Origin: Stichopus chloronotus
Lineage: Eukaryota; Echinodermata; Holothuroidea; Aspidochirotida; Stichopodidae
Length of the DNA stretch: 64,000 nucleotides
Direction of reading: 5' to 3'
Assembly (NCBI GenBank): GCA_021234535.1
Contig: CM037838.1
Span: 15,261,966 to 15,325,965, forward strand
Part shown: positions 11,996 through 24,468 of the stretch, piece by piece
Numbering within the stretch: the first letter of the stretch is position 1
How the letters are laid out: each line of letters begins with the position of its first letter
Translations under genes and position numbers: made by a program
The notes under the pieces: generated by a model
Databases searched by the model: none
What the model was told of the DNA's origin: nothing
Seen by the model: only the letters and a program-made list of their open reading frames with translations

Positions 11996-13149
11996 GTAAG
12001 TATTCCTCTGTATATGTTAGAATCATTATAACAGTTTAGTGGATTGATTTAATCAATATAAGGCATCGTCGTTATTAAAATGTGAATATAAGGAGTAGGT
12101 AAACATAATTTCTGTCAACTAATTTATTTTAGTTACATTTCTTTGTTGTTAAATGTTTTAATGTCTCGCTCACAGTAGTAATACAGTAATGAATTATTCG
12201 AGATCATTTAGTAGTTTCGTCGTCTTGTGACTTAGAGGTAATTTGATTTTTAAATTTGTGTTCCAGGTTTGGTTATTTTGTCCGTATCTTTGATAAGTGT
12301 TTAAGTATCGTTAATGATTATCATAAGACTAAAACAATAGGCATCAAGCAATTATTACCGTACATGATAATTTTAGAAGGCGAGTTGTTTAACAAGAATT
12401 TCAAATTGAGAGTATCTTATTGTAAACATATCGATGTTTTTGTCAAGTAAGAGAGTTGCTTTGCTTAGAATTATTTTATTTTATGGATGATCTTGTAAGG
12501 GTGAGTTTTAAGTAAATATGTTTTCCATGTTTACCTGTTTTTCTTTTTCAACATGTAAGTCGTGCATCGCAGTGCATGCATATTAATATGAATAGATAAC
12601 TCTTTATTCAATGTAAGACGAGAACATATTTCTCTGTCAGATGACTTAAGTGATATGTTAGGATCTAAAAGGAATGTTAAGATGATAAAACAAAAAATAA
12701 TAACAAAAAAAAAAAGACTACATCTAGTCCAATCTATTTCGATAAATAATTATTATTTCGATTAATTGAAGGTAAAATGCATCAGTAGCACTACCGTTAC
12801 GACAAAGATATAGACAAGACCTTTTATAACAATAAATATGTTACAGATATATTTAAAAATGGTGGCTAAGACTAAAGGCGCCTAGTTCCATATGGTCACT
12901 TTCAGATTATCAATTTGTCTACCTAAAGATTATAAGAAAATCAGCATAAAAACTGCCTGAAGAAAAAAAAACATAATATTTATTGACATAATATTTATTG
13001 ACCTACTTTGCTCTTTTTATGTAAAGATTATGCAATTTGTTGAATAAGATTTGGCTTCGTTTGTTTTAAACCGCCGTTAACCGTTTTCCGTCACACTCAC
13101 CGTGTCTACCTGTTATTCTTTTAAACAAAATATTTACACTAAACATTTC

Positions 13150-13700
13150 TTAATCTTAAAGTTTTTTTTTTTCATTGAGATTTTTACCCACAGTCAACTT
13201 TTTTTTTTCTTTCCGTGGGTGTAATCTTTTAACATCAGCCCGTTGCACCTTTATTTGTTCTCAACAGGTTTTACATTCGTATCTTATCTTGTGGAGTTGC
13301 GAACTTGTGTCAATGTTTCTCCATTACTTTAAGGAAAACCGAAAATATGTTACAACAGATTCTTTTCGGCTACATAAAGACGAACTGACCTTACATTGTA
13401 GCACAACTCACGATAATAATAAAAAACATAAACAGGCTGACAATGATATAAATAGAAAAATACCTGGACCACCTGTAGAGAACTAATTAGCATAATAATA
13501 TACAAGACACGAGTCAGACAAAAGAAATGAGACGCACAGTACCTGTACTTCTGTTGTTACCCTGGATACATAAGTTCACTGACATCGTGACGTTATTGCA
13601 GTAGATTATATGCTATACACTCTCACTGGATGGGATGGAACACAAACTAATTACGAATGCGAGATTTCCGTTTGAGATAATGCTAATCGTAAACTCCTCT
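13150..13700. repeat. Diverged internal repeat, unit A
   Basis: This stretch shares an ordered series of short matches with about 15,990-16,560: an atgttac...agattc stretch, a tataaatagaaa...cacctg stretch, then taattagcataataata, then cagacaaaag...atg, then accctggatac. The order and spacing indicate an old duplication with an offset of about 2.8-2.9 kb, older than the segmental duplication. Part of it is missing from copy 2. Confidence 0.5.
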
Positions 13701-14078
13701 CGTTCAGCTGGGACTTAAGAAATTTGATGGAACATTCTGCGTAAGATACGAATAGGTACATCAAGATTACATCGAATCAATAATTATGACTTGAATATTA
13801 ATTAAGAAATGATTAAGATCGACAACAAACATATCCTGGTCAATTGTGTAGTACAGGACGTAAAGGTTGGTAATATGAGAAAATTACCCGACACATTAAG
13901 AATTATTTTCAAAAGTTTCAGAAAATTACTCCTTGTATGAACACTTCTGTAAGCTCAAGCACATTTGATAGTTTGAAACAATCAGTGACAATGATTATCA
14001 AGTTGGACTACTACAGCCTCCTGCTTGAGGAAGAAATATTTAAGGGTACTCGAAGAATATAGTCATGAAAAAAATATG

Positions 14079-14937
14079 TTTTGAGCCAAGTTTCTCAATC
14101 TTTTTTTTCATCCGCGGACCCCTTAGGATGTTACATGTTTTTTTTTTGTTTTTTGAGGGACCCCGTTCGGTGACAAAGGAAATATTTTGATTGAGTCAGA
14201 ACTTACGCATTATGGCAAACGGTCGTAATCAAATTATAAGAAATTTGATTTGAAACAAAATTTAAAAGGGAAATTGTTGGAAAATAATGTTATCACTGTA
14301 TGCTTATTTTTTAAATATAATCTCCTCTTTGAAGTAAGCCCTATACATACAGGTGGAGAAATTTGTATCATCGAGTTATTATTTACGAAAAAAATGTCTG
14401 ACATAAAACTAAAAGGAAGCACCGCCGGAAAAAAGTGATCAAAAATGTGTAAACATAGTTTTGCTTTTGTTTTGTTATTTGTCGACATGGAACTGAAAAG
14501 AAAACTTATGTACAACCGATGTGAGTATTAGAGCCACACTGACCCAATTCGTTAACTATGAGGAAGTTCAAAATCGAATGTGATTGGTGAGTATGAGCAC
14601 AACTTGTTCAAGTATGCTCTATTGTAGCAAATTGCTAGGCGTGAATCAAAGGGGACTTTGTTTGCTGTTTTGACTAGGAAACATTGTACAAGCTACGGGA
14701 ACGATTACTAGTTTAGGAGTAAGGGTTGCTGTATTATTTTTTTTAAATTACTTCTACGTTTTTTCGTTTGGATTTTTCAAAGTACTTTGAAAACCCCTAA
14801 CATTGCTATTGACCCCTATTTTTTTCCACAAACCTCTACGATCCTATTTGCCCTTCGAGGATCACCAAGCCAGCTTCACGGACCCCCCCCCCCCCTTGGA
14901 GTGCGCGGACCCCAGGTTGAGAATCACTGTTTTACGG
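14079..14937. mobile_element. hAT-like non-autonomous element, copy 1
   Basis: The right end, read on the - strand, begins CAGTGATTCTCAACCTGGGG, a terminus typical of many hAT elements, and ends at 14,929. The left end near 14,087 (caagtttctcaatc, then ccgcggacccc) is a diverged inverted match. Candidate 8-bp target duplications, ttttgagc (14,079-14,086) and ttttacgg (14,930-14,937), match only at five of eight positions, so they are decayed or wrong. No transposase is present. Copy 2 keeps only the right part, from about 59,300 to 59,569. Confidence 0.55.
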
Positions 14938-15989
14938 GATGGAAAATAAATCCTACACATCCAAATTCCAATTCCGAAATTGCTTCCTTGATGAGATGTA
15001 AGATGTTAAAAGACATTCACTAAAAAGTGAAGTTTGTAATAATTTGTAATGTCCTTCTTGGGCAACTCACATCACATGGTTTAGTTGCCTGTTGAAATTA
15101 AAATGTGTATAATTATCGTTTAAAATTGGACTTATTTATTGGGAACATTATTTTATGAAGGGGGCATGTGTAGGTGTGTTTAGGTCACCTGATAACAGTG
15201 TTAATAGGGAGCAGTGATCACATTTCGTAACAAGTTTTAATAGCGTCTGCAAATCAAACGAAAAGAAAAGAGGCTAAGTAATTGGAACTATTGTATAATT
15301 CACCATTTTAAATTTAGTTATAGCTTTAACACTATATGTCTTAACTTAGAAATGGTTTGAATGTGAAGATGGTAACTGGACCATTTGCATGTTATCATAA
15401 GCAGTTGTTGAAGGACCTCAAAATAGCATTCAGGGGACGAAAAAAAAATAAATAAAACGAGACTATCACGAGTAGAATCTATTAGAATAAATAAAATTCA
15501 TGAATCCATCAATGTAAATGAACAAAATGTAGAAATAATTGGTTTAATACATTACGTAATAATTATATGACGAGAGCAAAACTGTAGAAAACAAAACTCC
15601 TCAAAAGATAATGAGTGCGATAAATTGCACGTGACATTTTGACGTTCATCAAAGGGCACAAACTTTATAACCCTGAAATGAGTCAAGTACATTATATACA
15701 AAAAAAATAAAATACTTATAAGGTGACATTTAATTCATGATGTTTATAATACAAACGGCTTCTAGTTTCAATATCGTAACATAACGCCACATTCAGATCA
15801 TTAACCTCAAGCTTAACTTACTTAAATCATCAACTTAATTCTTACCTGGTATAGTATAAAATAATGTAATTCTGATGTAGGTTTGCTATAAACGATTTAC
15901 AACTGGATATAGTTTCATTTGCCACGAACCATTCACTCCATTTTCCCTCACCCTCGTCGTGTCCTATAATTCTTTCTTTTACAGTTACA

Positions 15990-16560
15990 GTAAAGTTTGT
16001 TCCCAGAAAGTGTTTTTTGTGTGTGTGTGCGTGTTTTTGTATGTGTGTGAGAGACTTTTTGCCCTATGTACCTTTTTGTTTTAAGTTCTCTAACCTGAAC
16101 GCAATTTTACCCACATTGATTCCATTAACAGGTCCTCGATGTTGCCGTGACTTTAATTGGCGACACAAAATCCTGTTAATATTTCTTTATGATAAGGTGC
16201 CATTCTAATTTTATCACGTATAAAAGAAGCCGATTCCGTGTACTTTTATCAGTGTATGTTACACAGATTCGTGTTCATCTTAAAGAGGGGGGGGGGGGGG
16301 AGTTGGATTGACATTACACTGAACGCAAAACAATGATAATACATTAAACTCTTTGACGATTATATAAATGGAAATACACCTTCACCGCCTGCTGAGAAAT
16401 TATTAACATAATAATAGACATGTTATGAGCCAGACAAAAGATATGCAGAAATAGACACACTGTAGACATTCTGGATGTCGTTGGCTCATGTAACCATGGA
16501 TACGGGTGACCTTAGAGCAGAGGAGGAGAAAGATGTCATATTTAAATTGTCATAAGTATT
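15990..16560. repeat. Diverged internal repeat, unit B
   Basis: Partner of the unit at about 13,150-13,700; also present in copy 2 at about 60,630-61,200. It contains a T/G-rich stretch and a 14-base poly-G run, which copy 2 replaces with a shorter interrupted G run near 60,933-60,961. No coding content recognised. Confidence 0.5.
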
Positions 16561-17420
16561 TAAACAGAGTTCTTTCCCTTCACCGTTTTTTTCTTCCGTT
16601 TTAATTCCGTTTAATTTACTCTTTATTTGACACTCAGTTACGGATGAAGGGAACTCTCTGTGGAGAAGCGATATTTTTTTTTCTATAATGTTTTCAGGGG
16701 TGTCACTATGATCTGATAATTTAAGAAAGGGAACATGTTGTCATACTTTTGTGGAAGACATGTAATTTTAGCGGAGAGCTTTGACAACCTTCTTGGTACT
16801 ACCAAAATTTATCTATACTCGTCCGATACCATCTCAAACAAAATATATTTTCCAAATGTTATAGCGATAATACTAACATATCAAAATCAAAACAGACCAA
16901 AAATCAATGATTAAAAATGTATTTAACACAATGAAATATTAAGTCAAGTCTTTGAAAGATTATGTAATCATCACTACGAACGAAGATTGTAGTTATCCTA
17001 ACCTGGTACACAGTGAATCAGTCAATCCACGGTTAGATGTGAAGAGGGGGGGGGGGGGGGCAGAAGTTACCTTTGAGATTACAATGTTATATTTATCAGT
17101 TGTCTGCCTAGAATTATTCACCGAGGACGGAGGAGCAACTGTTTAGTATTGAATAATTCCAACGGGCATACAGACCGACGGGGCTGGGTTGGGTCGAGGG
17201 ATAGAGTATTACGGTTAAGAAAACTTGACGATTTCCTATAATTCAAAAATAATTTTTCTTCTCACTTTTTTAATTAGAATTCGTCTTCATTGTTATTATT
17301 CCTTTAATAATTACACACGGGGAGAGGCGGGGGGGGGGGGTGTTGGGAACGAAATTTTAGAGGTCAACTCTCTTTGATACTATCGCGTCAGTCGGCGAAT
17401 ATAGTACGAAAAAACAATGG

Positions 17421-20400
17421 CAGTAAATGGAAATTTGAAGGTCCATTTTTAGACTTCACTTAAAAAAGGCGCCGAAAAGTTTAAAGATTTGTTTGCACAT
17501 ATTCCCATGCGTTGATGATAAGACAAATCAGACTCTGGCTGACTCTTGTTGACTCTTCCAGCAGGTTATTTCTGAAGGCGATTCCTTTTTGTGTGCACTC
17601 CTCCGTAAGGACTGTCTAAGCCAAGCGCCACTATCGGTTGTCAAGTAGCGCACAAAATAATTTTTGGTTTCACAAACTTCCCAGAGGACCGAAAACTTCC
17701 TGTGGGTCCTAAGCCGCATGGAGACAAGACAAATAGGGATATCAAGTTTGTAAATTCTAAATTAACGAGGAAAACACAGATCCATGAAAATAAAATGGTA
17801 GTAATTTGTATTGCTTTTATATAGGAAGTTTAAACTGGATTGTGTTTCCCCCTTTGTCGGCTTTGGTTAATCTTCCCAAAGATATCAAAGTCGGCAAACA
17901 GCTAAGAGGGTCACCACCATCGGTTGATGGACCGAAATTGGGACCGAAAACACATTTACCTTCAATATCATCCTCCAGTCCCTCTAGTCCATTTTTATTC
18001 TACGTTACGCCTAACTCCATCTCTACAAATAAATGGAGCTCACAAACGATTCGAGTAAATTAATTTTTTAGATCAAAATATGATAGGCGAAATGTTCACC
18101 TTTCTCACAACCAACTTCGGAGGCACTTCAGCAGACACAGTCAAAACGATTTAATATATTGCACAACTTACTTGATTTATTGAAATACTACGATTGATAT
18201 CTGAGACGAATACCACCTTGTTTGGTGTGTAGCGTACTGGAAATGTTTGTGACAAATATACTTGAAAGATCCCAGAAGATAGTACGTTGAGGCCTACTTT
18301 CAACAAAACAGATTTTAAAGAAATTTAAGGGGATTGCGGCAACACACTTGGTTATTTAAGATGACAATATGATAATACACGTGACACTCTTATAGGTCTA
18401 TTACGGACTTTGTGGCAGCTTATGCGGATCACAATCCCGTAAGAAAACATAACAGGTTGTGTTTAATTACCCGATCCACCTTTCATTGCCCGAAAAAGCA
18501 TGTCTTATTTTTCTAGGCTTACCCAATCAATCTATTCTTGTCTGACAGAGAACCTGCCTGTGTTACCAACTACTACATCAGAGCAGTTTTTACTGTGTAA
18601 TGGTGTTAATTTATTAGCGATTAATACTGTAAATGCGAGGAGAATTGGCTGGTTTAATTGTTGGTTTGTTGCTCCAAATTTTCTTCGTTACCTGAACCAT
18701 CGACGGCCCGCGTGGTTCGTGCACCGCGCATCGCAAACCAACAAGGCATAGACAAGGCTTAGCGCCGTATTTTGTTCTTCTTAGAGAACTAAGGGGGAGG
18801 GGTGGTGGCATCATGGCGTGACCAAAAGGGTATGGGAGAAATCAGCACCATACTTTTCACAGAAGACTTTTCTTCTGCTGTTAAATAATAATATACACAC
18901 AACACACACTCCTTACCACTGAGGAGCATTTATGCCATCTTGTTTTCCTCAATTTTACATACCAGGTGTTCTCAGATGACCTTTGATCAATTTACAAAAT
19001 TTCTACCTTAATAGAATTATAAGGACATTGTTAAAGACAGTCTAAATTAAGACGTCAATGTTGAAGAAAATGTCGTCATTCTGTCGGTAATTCACGTACG
19101 TATTAACAAATAACGGACGAAATAATGCTATGATTTTACCACATAATCTAATAATTAGGAATAAGCAGTATTTAAAAAGATAAACATTCCAGATACTAGC
19201 AACAAGAAATTTTCGCAGTAATTTTAATCACGCTACAGTAATTCTCCAATCAGTCTGCTGTTAGGCCTAGCGAAGGTGGCTAGTGCAGCATATGCAATAT
19301 ATCTTTGGAAATAGACAACGGAATTTCTTATGCGTTTGGCAATAAGACGTCGATACAAAAAGAAAAGCAACCGATTCACACAATACATCACTATAGTGAT
19401 GAAACTTGTTTCTAAAGACCTCCTTTTTATGGGTAAACATTTAACTTAACAGTAATTTCAAGAAGTTTGCGATACAATCTCACTTTGCAGTAGATCAGTT
19501 TGCATCATATAACAATAGTAGGCTTAAGCTTTTTTTTTTCTAATTGAACTTAGGATACAAGGCTTTAAGAATCTTCTGGAAACATATATAATATGTTTTT
19601 TCTGTCTTATTACTTATAACTCACAAAATAAGAAATACTGTAAAGTGTGTACAAAATAAATAATTTACTGAAAAGAGCTCGAAGTGGATAAATTTACCAA
19701 CAGAATCTGCAGAAATCCACGTATTCTCTACCGTTATTCTAGCCGTTCCTGGTGTTTTTATTATTTGTGTATGAAAATTGACATGTCCGTTTGCTTTTCT
19801 TAAATGGCAGCACTACACGTTGGTAAAAGTTAGACCTGCCAATAAATATTTTCCCATAGTAAAGCACTTGTCAAACCAAGCTGACGAGGCACAAATAAAA
19901 CTTTTTTCGCTCGTTCCCGTGAATTGTTGTCAATGCGTTGACTTGATGTGAAAGTAGTCACAGAACCATGAACGCGTAAGTTACATCACTGCTACATAGA
20001 GTGCAAAAAGCACAGAACCACCCCATGTACTGAACAAGTGGAAGTTGTCGTTACTTCTATTAATACCTTATGGTTGAAAAGCACCGGCGGTGATTTCCTG
20101 GTGCATCTACCCCCCCCCCCAAAAAATAAAAAAATAGCAGTTTCAACTAGTGTATGAAGTACAGCTGTTTTCCTAATTGTGCATTAATACTATATCCTAT
20201 TATTGCCTAAAAGGTTCGTCATACATAAGCCTGATTTTAATTGTATATATTAAACGCACCAGGCACAGTCTTAAAATTATTGCAATCTACGATGTGAAAG
20301 CGCGTTCCTCCAAATCATATACACGTTATACGATGTTGATTACTTCTTACATTCGTAAATGTTGTGCATAAAAATTAAGTAAATTCGATGAAACTTACTC

Positions 20401-20535
20401 TGTTGTATACTGGGACGTTTAAAAATTTGTTCATACTAGACACGTATAAACATACAATTTAGTGAACAAAATACTACAAGTTTTCTTTTTTTATTATTCT
20501 GTAAACATGATATGCCCTAGCTCGTGTTTATTGTT
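17421..20535. other. Non-coding DNA after copy 1
   Basis: No gene is supported. At about 17,570-17,960 lies a diverged fragment of the interspersed family described at 20,536 and 36,712 (core ctaagccaagcgccac). Short open frames on both strands (17,528-17,719; 17,806-18,063; 18,500-18,814) show no domain. A GC-richer patch is at 18,690-18,790. Confidence 0.5.
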
Positions 20536-21960
20536 GTAGACAGGGTAGCTTCTATGGTCACATATGTAAGGGGTGGTGCCTGGGTTGGTCTCTCCAACCA
20601 AGTGGCGACCCCACTCCGAAAGTTTCGAACACCTTCTCAGGATCCGGTGAGGAATTAAAAAGGTGCAGTCCTCACGAAAAGTGCATTATCCTACTCGGCG
20701 AAAGAACTGAAAAGGAAAAGGTTGGGAGGGGGTGAGTAATGGCGTAACTATCTAAGCGGAGCTCCACCAATAGTTGGGCCCGAGCGCACAAGAGAACTTT
20801 GGCCTTCATACCCCAGAAGACAGGAAATGTTTTCATGTGTTATGAAACCTCTATTAAAAATGGTAAAACATCAGTGCTTTGAGGGGCTACGAGAATCATA
20901 ATGAGCTACGTATCCTCTTTCACTTTTTTCTTTGATAACTTGAGAAATATTTGTTGGTTAAACACATTGTTGCGCCGGCACCTAGAAACTGGGTGATGGG
21001 GAGGTTGAACTGATTATGTTTGTCAAAGGATTACTATCCAAGCGCCACCATTGATTGACGCGGGACAAACAAACGTTTGGACTTGTCAAAATTTCCAGAT
21101 GACAGGGAACGGCACTCCTTCATGGGTACTTAAGCTGCATGGGCCCAGGCTTGAAATAGAGATCTTATTTATGCAATTTCTTAATGAAAGGTAAAAATAT
21201 GCTATGAGAAAAGTGGTAATAATTTATATTGCTCTCGTCTACAATGTTTATACTAATGTCATTTCCAAACAAATGAATTCAACAGTCTTTACTTTCTAAC
21301 AATAACGGTTTTTTTCGTCTTTTGAGAATTTTTAAACTACCAAGTAACCTTAGCCAAAATCTGATGCAATATTTTGCATTAATTGCAATCAATTTTTCCC
21401 AGACGTTAGTCGCACTAATGTTTAGACAAGTTTTTCTCTGAGGTGATGTAGTTTTTTTTTATTCGTTTAAACAAGTTTTTAATTTTTTTTATTCCTTTAA
21501 TGCAATCGTCGATGACTGCATATCAGAGTATGAAACCAGGAGTCATGTACTGATAAACTTACGATAAATGAGGCCAGCGTGATGAGAAAAATGTCAAGAT
21601 GCAATATTCGTGGTATTTTGATAGGAGGTTTGAGATGAGTGACGGTTGACCTGGGAGAGCCAAGTATAAGGACGAAGTGTCCCTCACACATTCTTGTGTG
21701 TGTGTGTGTGTGTGTGTGTGTTTTTTGTGATATGAAAAAGAAATCATCTACTTTTTCACATTATCCGACTATTGTCTCTTCTATACTGAACTATGAAAAA
21801 TTTAAATAGTATTATTTAGAAATTTCTCAAGAAACAAGTAACCTAGACACAATGTAATGCAATATTTGATATTTCTTTATGTCATTAAATGTGGTAGACT
21901 GAAATATGAAAAAATTCCAACAAATATTTCAGATTTCCCGCCTACTGTAGCTCTGACATT
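20536..21960 (+). repeat. Interspersed repeat family, copy A
   Basis: This segment and 36,712-38,810 share ordered blocks in the same order: a cagggtagct-type start; a gagtaatggcgtaactatctaag core with agcggagctccac; aggaaacggcactt-like text; a tttgataacttg...aaatattt segment; a gatgactgcat...gatgagtgacggttg segment; and a gtcattaaatgtg...gactga segment. Identity is moderate with many indels, so the copies are old. The CAGGG start and the GCGTAACTA motif suggest a non-autonomous DNA transposon, but no terminal duplication was found. It contains no protein. Confidence 0.5.
21695..21720 (+). repeat. (TG)13 microsatellite
   Basis: Perfect dinucleotide run followed by a T run. It lies inside repeat copy A and is absent from copy B, so it arose after the two diverged. 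Confidence 0.95.
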
Positions 21961-24468
21961 TTTTTCGTTGATCGCGACGGTTCTGGTTGTAGACATTCTC
22001 TGACAATGAACGCAACGCTTGGTTTTTGAATGAACTGTCACCGAGCGCTTCAGATTTCGTTACGTCACTTTTGCAATTAGTTTGCAGTGTGTGTTCACAG
22101 CAATATTCGACAACGGGTCATATCTCCATGGACTGTCAGTCTTCGTTACGTCACCTCTGTAATTAGTTTGCAGTGTTGTTCACTGCAATTTGACGAAGTT
22201 GTCACTAATGCGTGAATTGTATACACGCAAGCAACGTGGACACGGTACCTGGGACGGTAGCTCTACGTTTATGGGTTCATACAATTCACGAGACCATCTG
22301 TTGCCTTTAAGGCCTAGTCTTCCAAATGTACTGGTAATCTGTACTCGAAGTTCATTACACTTGTCAAGTTGCCATCACACTATTGAAAGATTACATGTTA
22401 AGGTGTTTATAGTATCAAAGACAGCTTAGCACATGGACGCATAGTGCGTTCGTTTTGAGGAAACAGGTAAGAGAAACGTGAAGTAAATGATAACAATTTC
22501 GTTAACAGTTTTTTTTCTAAGTTTTTTTTAAGTTTTTTCTCCCTTTTGGTAAAAAAATAATTATCTCAACATCATGTTCTGATTTGGAAGTTACGTATTA
22601 AGATTGTGCGAGGCCTAAAGTGTAAAATGTATCAAGGACACCTTAAGTCGTTTCAAATATTATTTTTGATAATTTGTTAAATTATGTCACTTGTATTTTC
22701 TTATCAAATAGGCTGAATGAAAATTCATATTTATATCTTACATATTGCTTATTGCCGTTACTCTCCTCAGGTTTTTGTATTATCATCTCCCGGAAACTAT
22801 TCCAGTTGGGTCGATTCCATCTTCACTGAAATCTAGAAACGTTAGAGGTATTTTGACGTTATGGTTGTATCATGTTTACAGAGTTAATTGAATATTTTAA
22901 TTATATTTTGCTGTTTCGTCCACCTGGTAATGACACACAATGTGTTTGAAAATGACTACAAAAAATGAGTTAATGTATTTATAGACTGATAGAAAAGTAT
23001 CAAAGTGTGCAGCATCAGAATTTCTGAACAAAAACTACAGTGGAATGTGTTAATGAATGGTTATAATGAATTCAAATCTGAATAGGGAATCTTTGGGAAA
23101 GTTTCTCCATTTTTAAATGTATCCAAAACACATAACCACTCACAAGCTCACGAGTTATTAACTTGTGATTGTATGATTATAGCAACAGATTTAAATCTCG
23201 CACACAGAACAAAGTAAAATAAATCTCCACTTACTTAATGACATATTAATTTAGCTAACAATAATGAACAATTTTGTAATGACGCGAACCTAACATACAG
23301 CTACAAACAACTTTTTAAGACGGAGCAAGAAACGTATTAATTGAAAGTTTGTTTTTATACTGAGGGACATCATGTCAATATTAGAATATTTCGCCGATCC
23401 AGGCCCGTATGCAACCTTTTTAGTGAGGGATTGGTTTCATTTTACCCCAAAGGGAACATTTTACCCTACAATTACGACCAACAACTTAAAACAGCAAATA
23501 CGTTGCTAACGTAGGTTCACTACCATAGGCTGAGTCGAACTCCATATTTTGTAGATCCACCCCCCCCCCCCTCCCTCCACATTATGGAGATCCGAGTTTG
23601 ATAGGAAATAAATTTGGAAGTTTAAAAATGTCACGAGGCAAACTAGAAACTTGACTTTTACTGAGAAGACATTGATAACACCGAAGATCAGCAAACTATC
23701 TGTAAATTCGCATACAATGAGTAGTACGTTGAAACAGAACGCCCCATAAGTATGGTGAGTACCACCGAACTGTGTATCCCTACCACATCTTATGCCAGAG
23801 TTGGGAAAGAAGAAGACAAAATCCCAACATTGTGACTATGACAAGAGACAAACGCTCAGGTTAAACCAAGACAGAAAAGTACCTGAGAGAAAGGTAAATT
23901 TGTCCAATCCTTTATTAATGTTGGTCAAGGATTTAGCCAAGATGATCCCAACGACATTGACGGCTTGCCGACCGGTATGAAGAGCGAATTGTGAGACTAC
24001 TGGTCGACATCAACTTCAGTGGAAAACACTCAAATAATGACTATGGAAATGCGTATGTTTGTTTAAATTTTAGCTCAAAATAATTTAGCTTAAAGTAAGA
24101 AGACATATTGAAACATTAGCCATCTTAGGGTATTCCATCTGATAAAAAAAAAAATCGAAAGGGAAGGGACTTTTTGCACCTCTTCTTCGGCCATGCAATC
24201 CCCAAGGCCGGCGTTCACAGCCTAAAGAACCATTGACCGAGAGACCTGTTGTTGATCTTTGGACTGAAGCTTACACCAATAGATTCAGTTCAATGTAGGT
24301 ATAGTTTACTAAATAGTGTCGCCATATCCCTGGTGTAGGTAATAAAGAAAATATTTTTAAGTTTTTCGGTCTTCCTTTCACGAGAATAGAATTACCTTAA
24401 GTCTGAAAATAGTTGTAAGCATTATCTACTATTAAAACAAAAACCACAATAAGACTGAGTAAAAAAAG
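21961..24468. other. Non-coding DNA
   Basis: AT-rich, with no domain-bearing frame, a 12-base poly-C at 23,560 and no recognisable gene or element apart from the short tandem duplication at its left end. Confidence 0.5.
22055..22190 (+). repeat. Short tandem duplication, 86-bp period
   Basis: Two imperfect units share ttcgttacgtcac, then ttagtttgcagtgt and gttcac.gcaat. Each carries a tacgtca core, which is a CRE-like octamer half, so a regulatory role is possible but unproven. Confidence 0.6.

Larger units (their letters stand above)
1..17405. repeat. Segmental duplication, copy 1 (left edge outside window)
   Basis: From its first base, the window aligns collinearly with 50,899 onwards, through the NACHT exon, the intron, the LRR-type exon and downstream non-coding DNA. 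The last shared stretch is near 17,390-17,405, which matches the final bases of the window. Alignment is interrupted by copy-1-only blocks at about 2,888-7,217, 8,392-9,077 and 13,246-14,646. Non-coding identity looks high, with many small indels, and coding identity is about 92% in protein. This is a direct-orientation duplication of an NLR gene. Its true right edge is unknown because copy 2 is cut by the window end. Confidence 0.95.
12000..17405. other. Non-coding DNA downstream of the LRR-type exon, copy 1
   Basis: This is AT-rich sequence aligned with 57,990-61,449 and 63,404-64,000. The open frame at 12256-12450 is frameshifted in copy 2 and is rejected as coding. Contents are an hAT-like element (14,087-14,929), a diverged internal repeat (about 13,150-13,700 against about 15,990-16,560) and poly-G runs. 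No further LRR exon was recognised, though 28-codon exons would be easy to miss. Confidence 0.6.

Noticed and set aside
12256..12450. 64-codon open frame just downstream of the gene 1 LRR-type exon
   Set aside because: The aligned copy 2 sequence (about 58,219-58,410) is frameshifted and has stops, so coding conservation is absent.
13175..13486. 103-codon frame
   Set aside because: It sits in a diverged non-coding repeat and is largely missing from copy 2.
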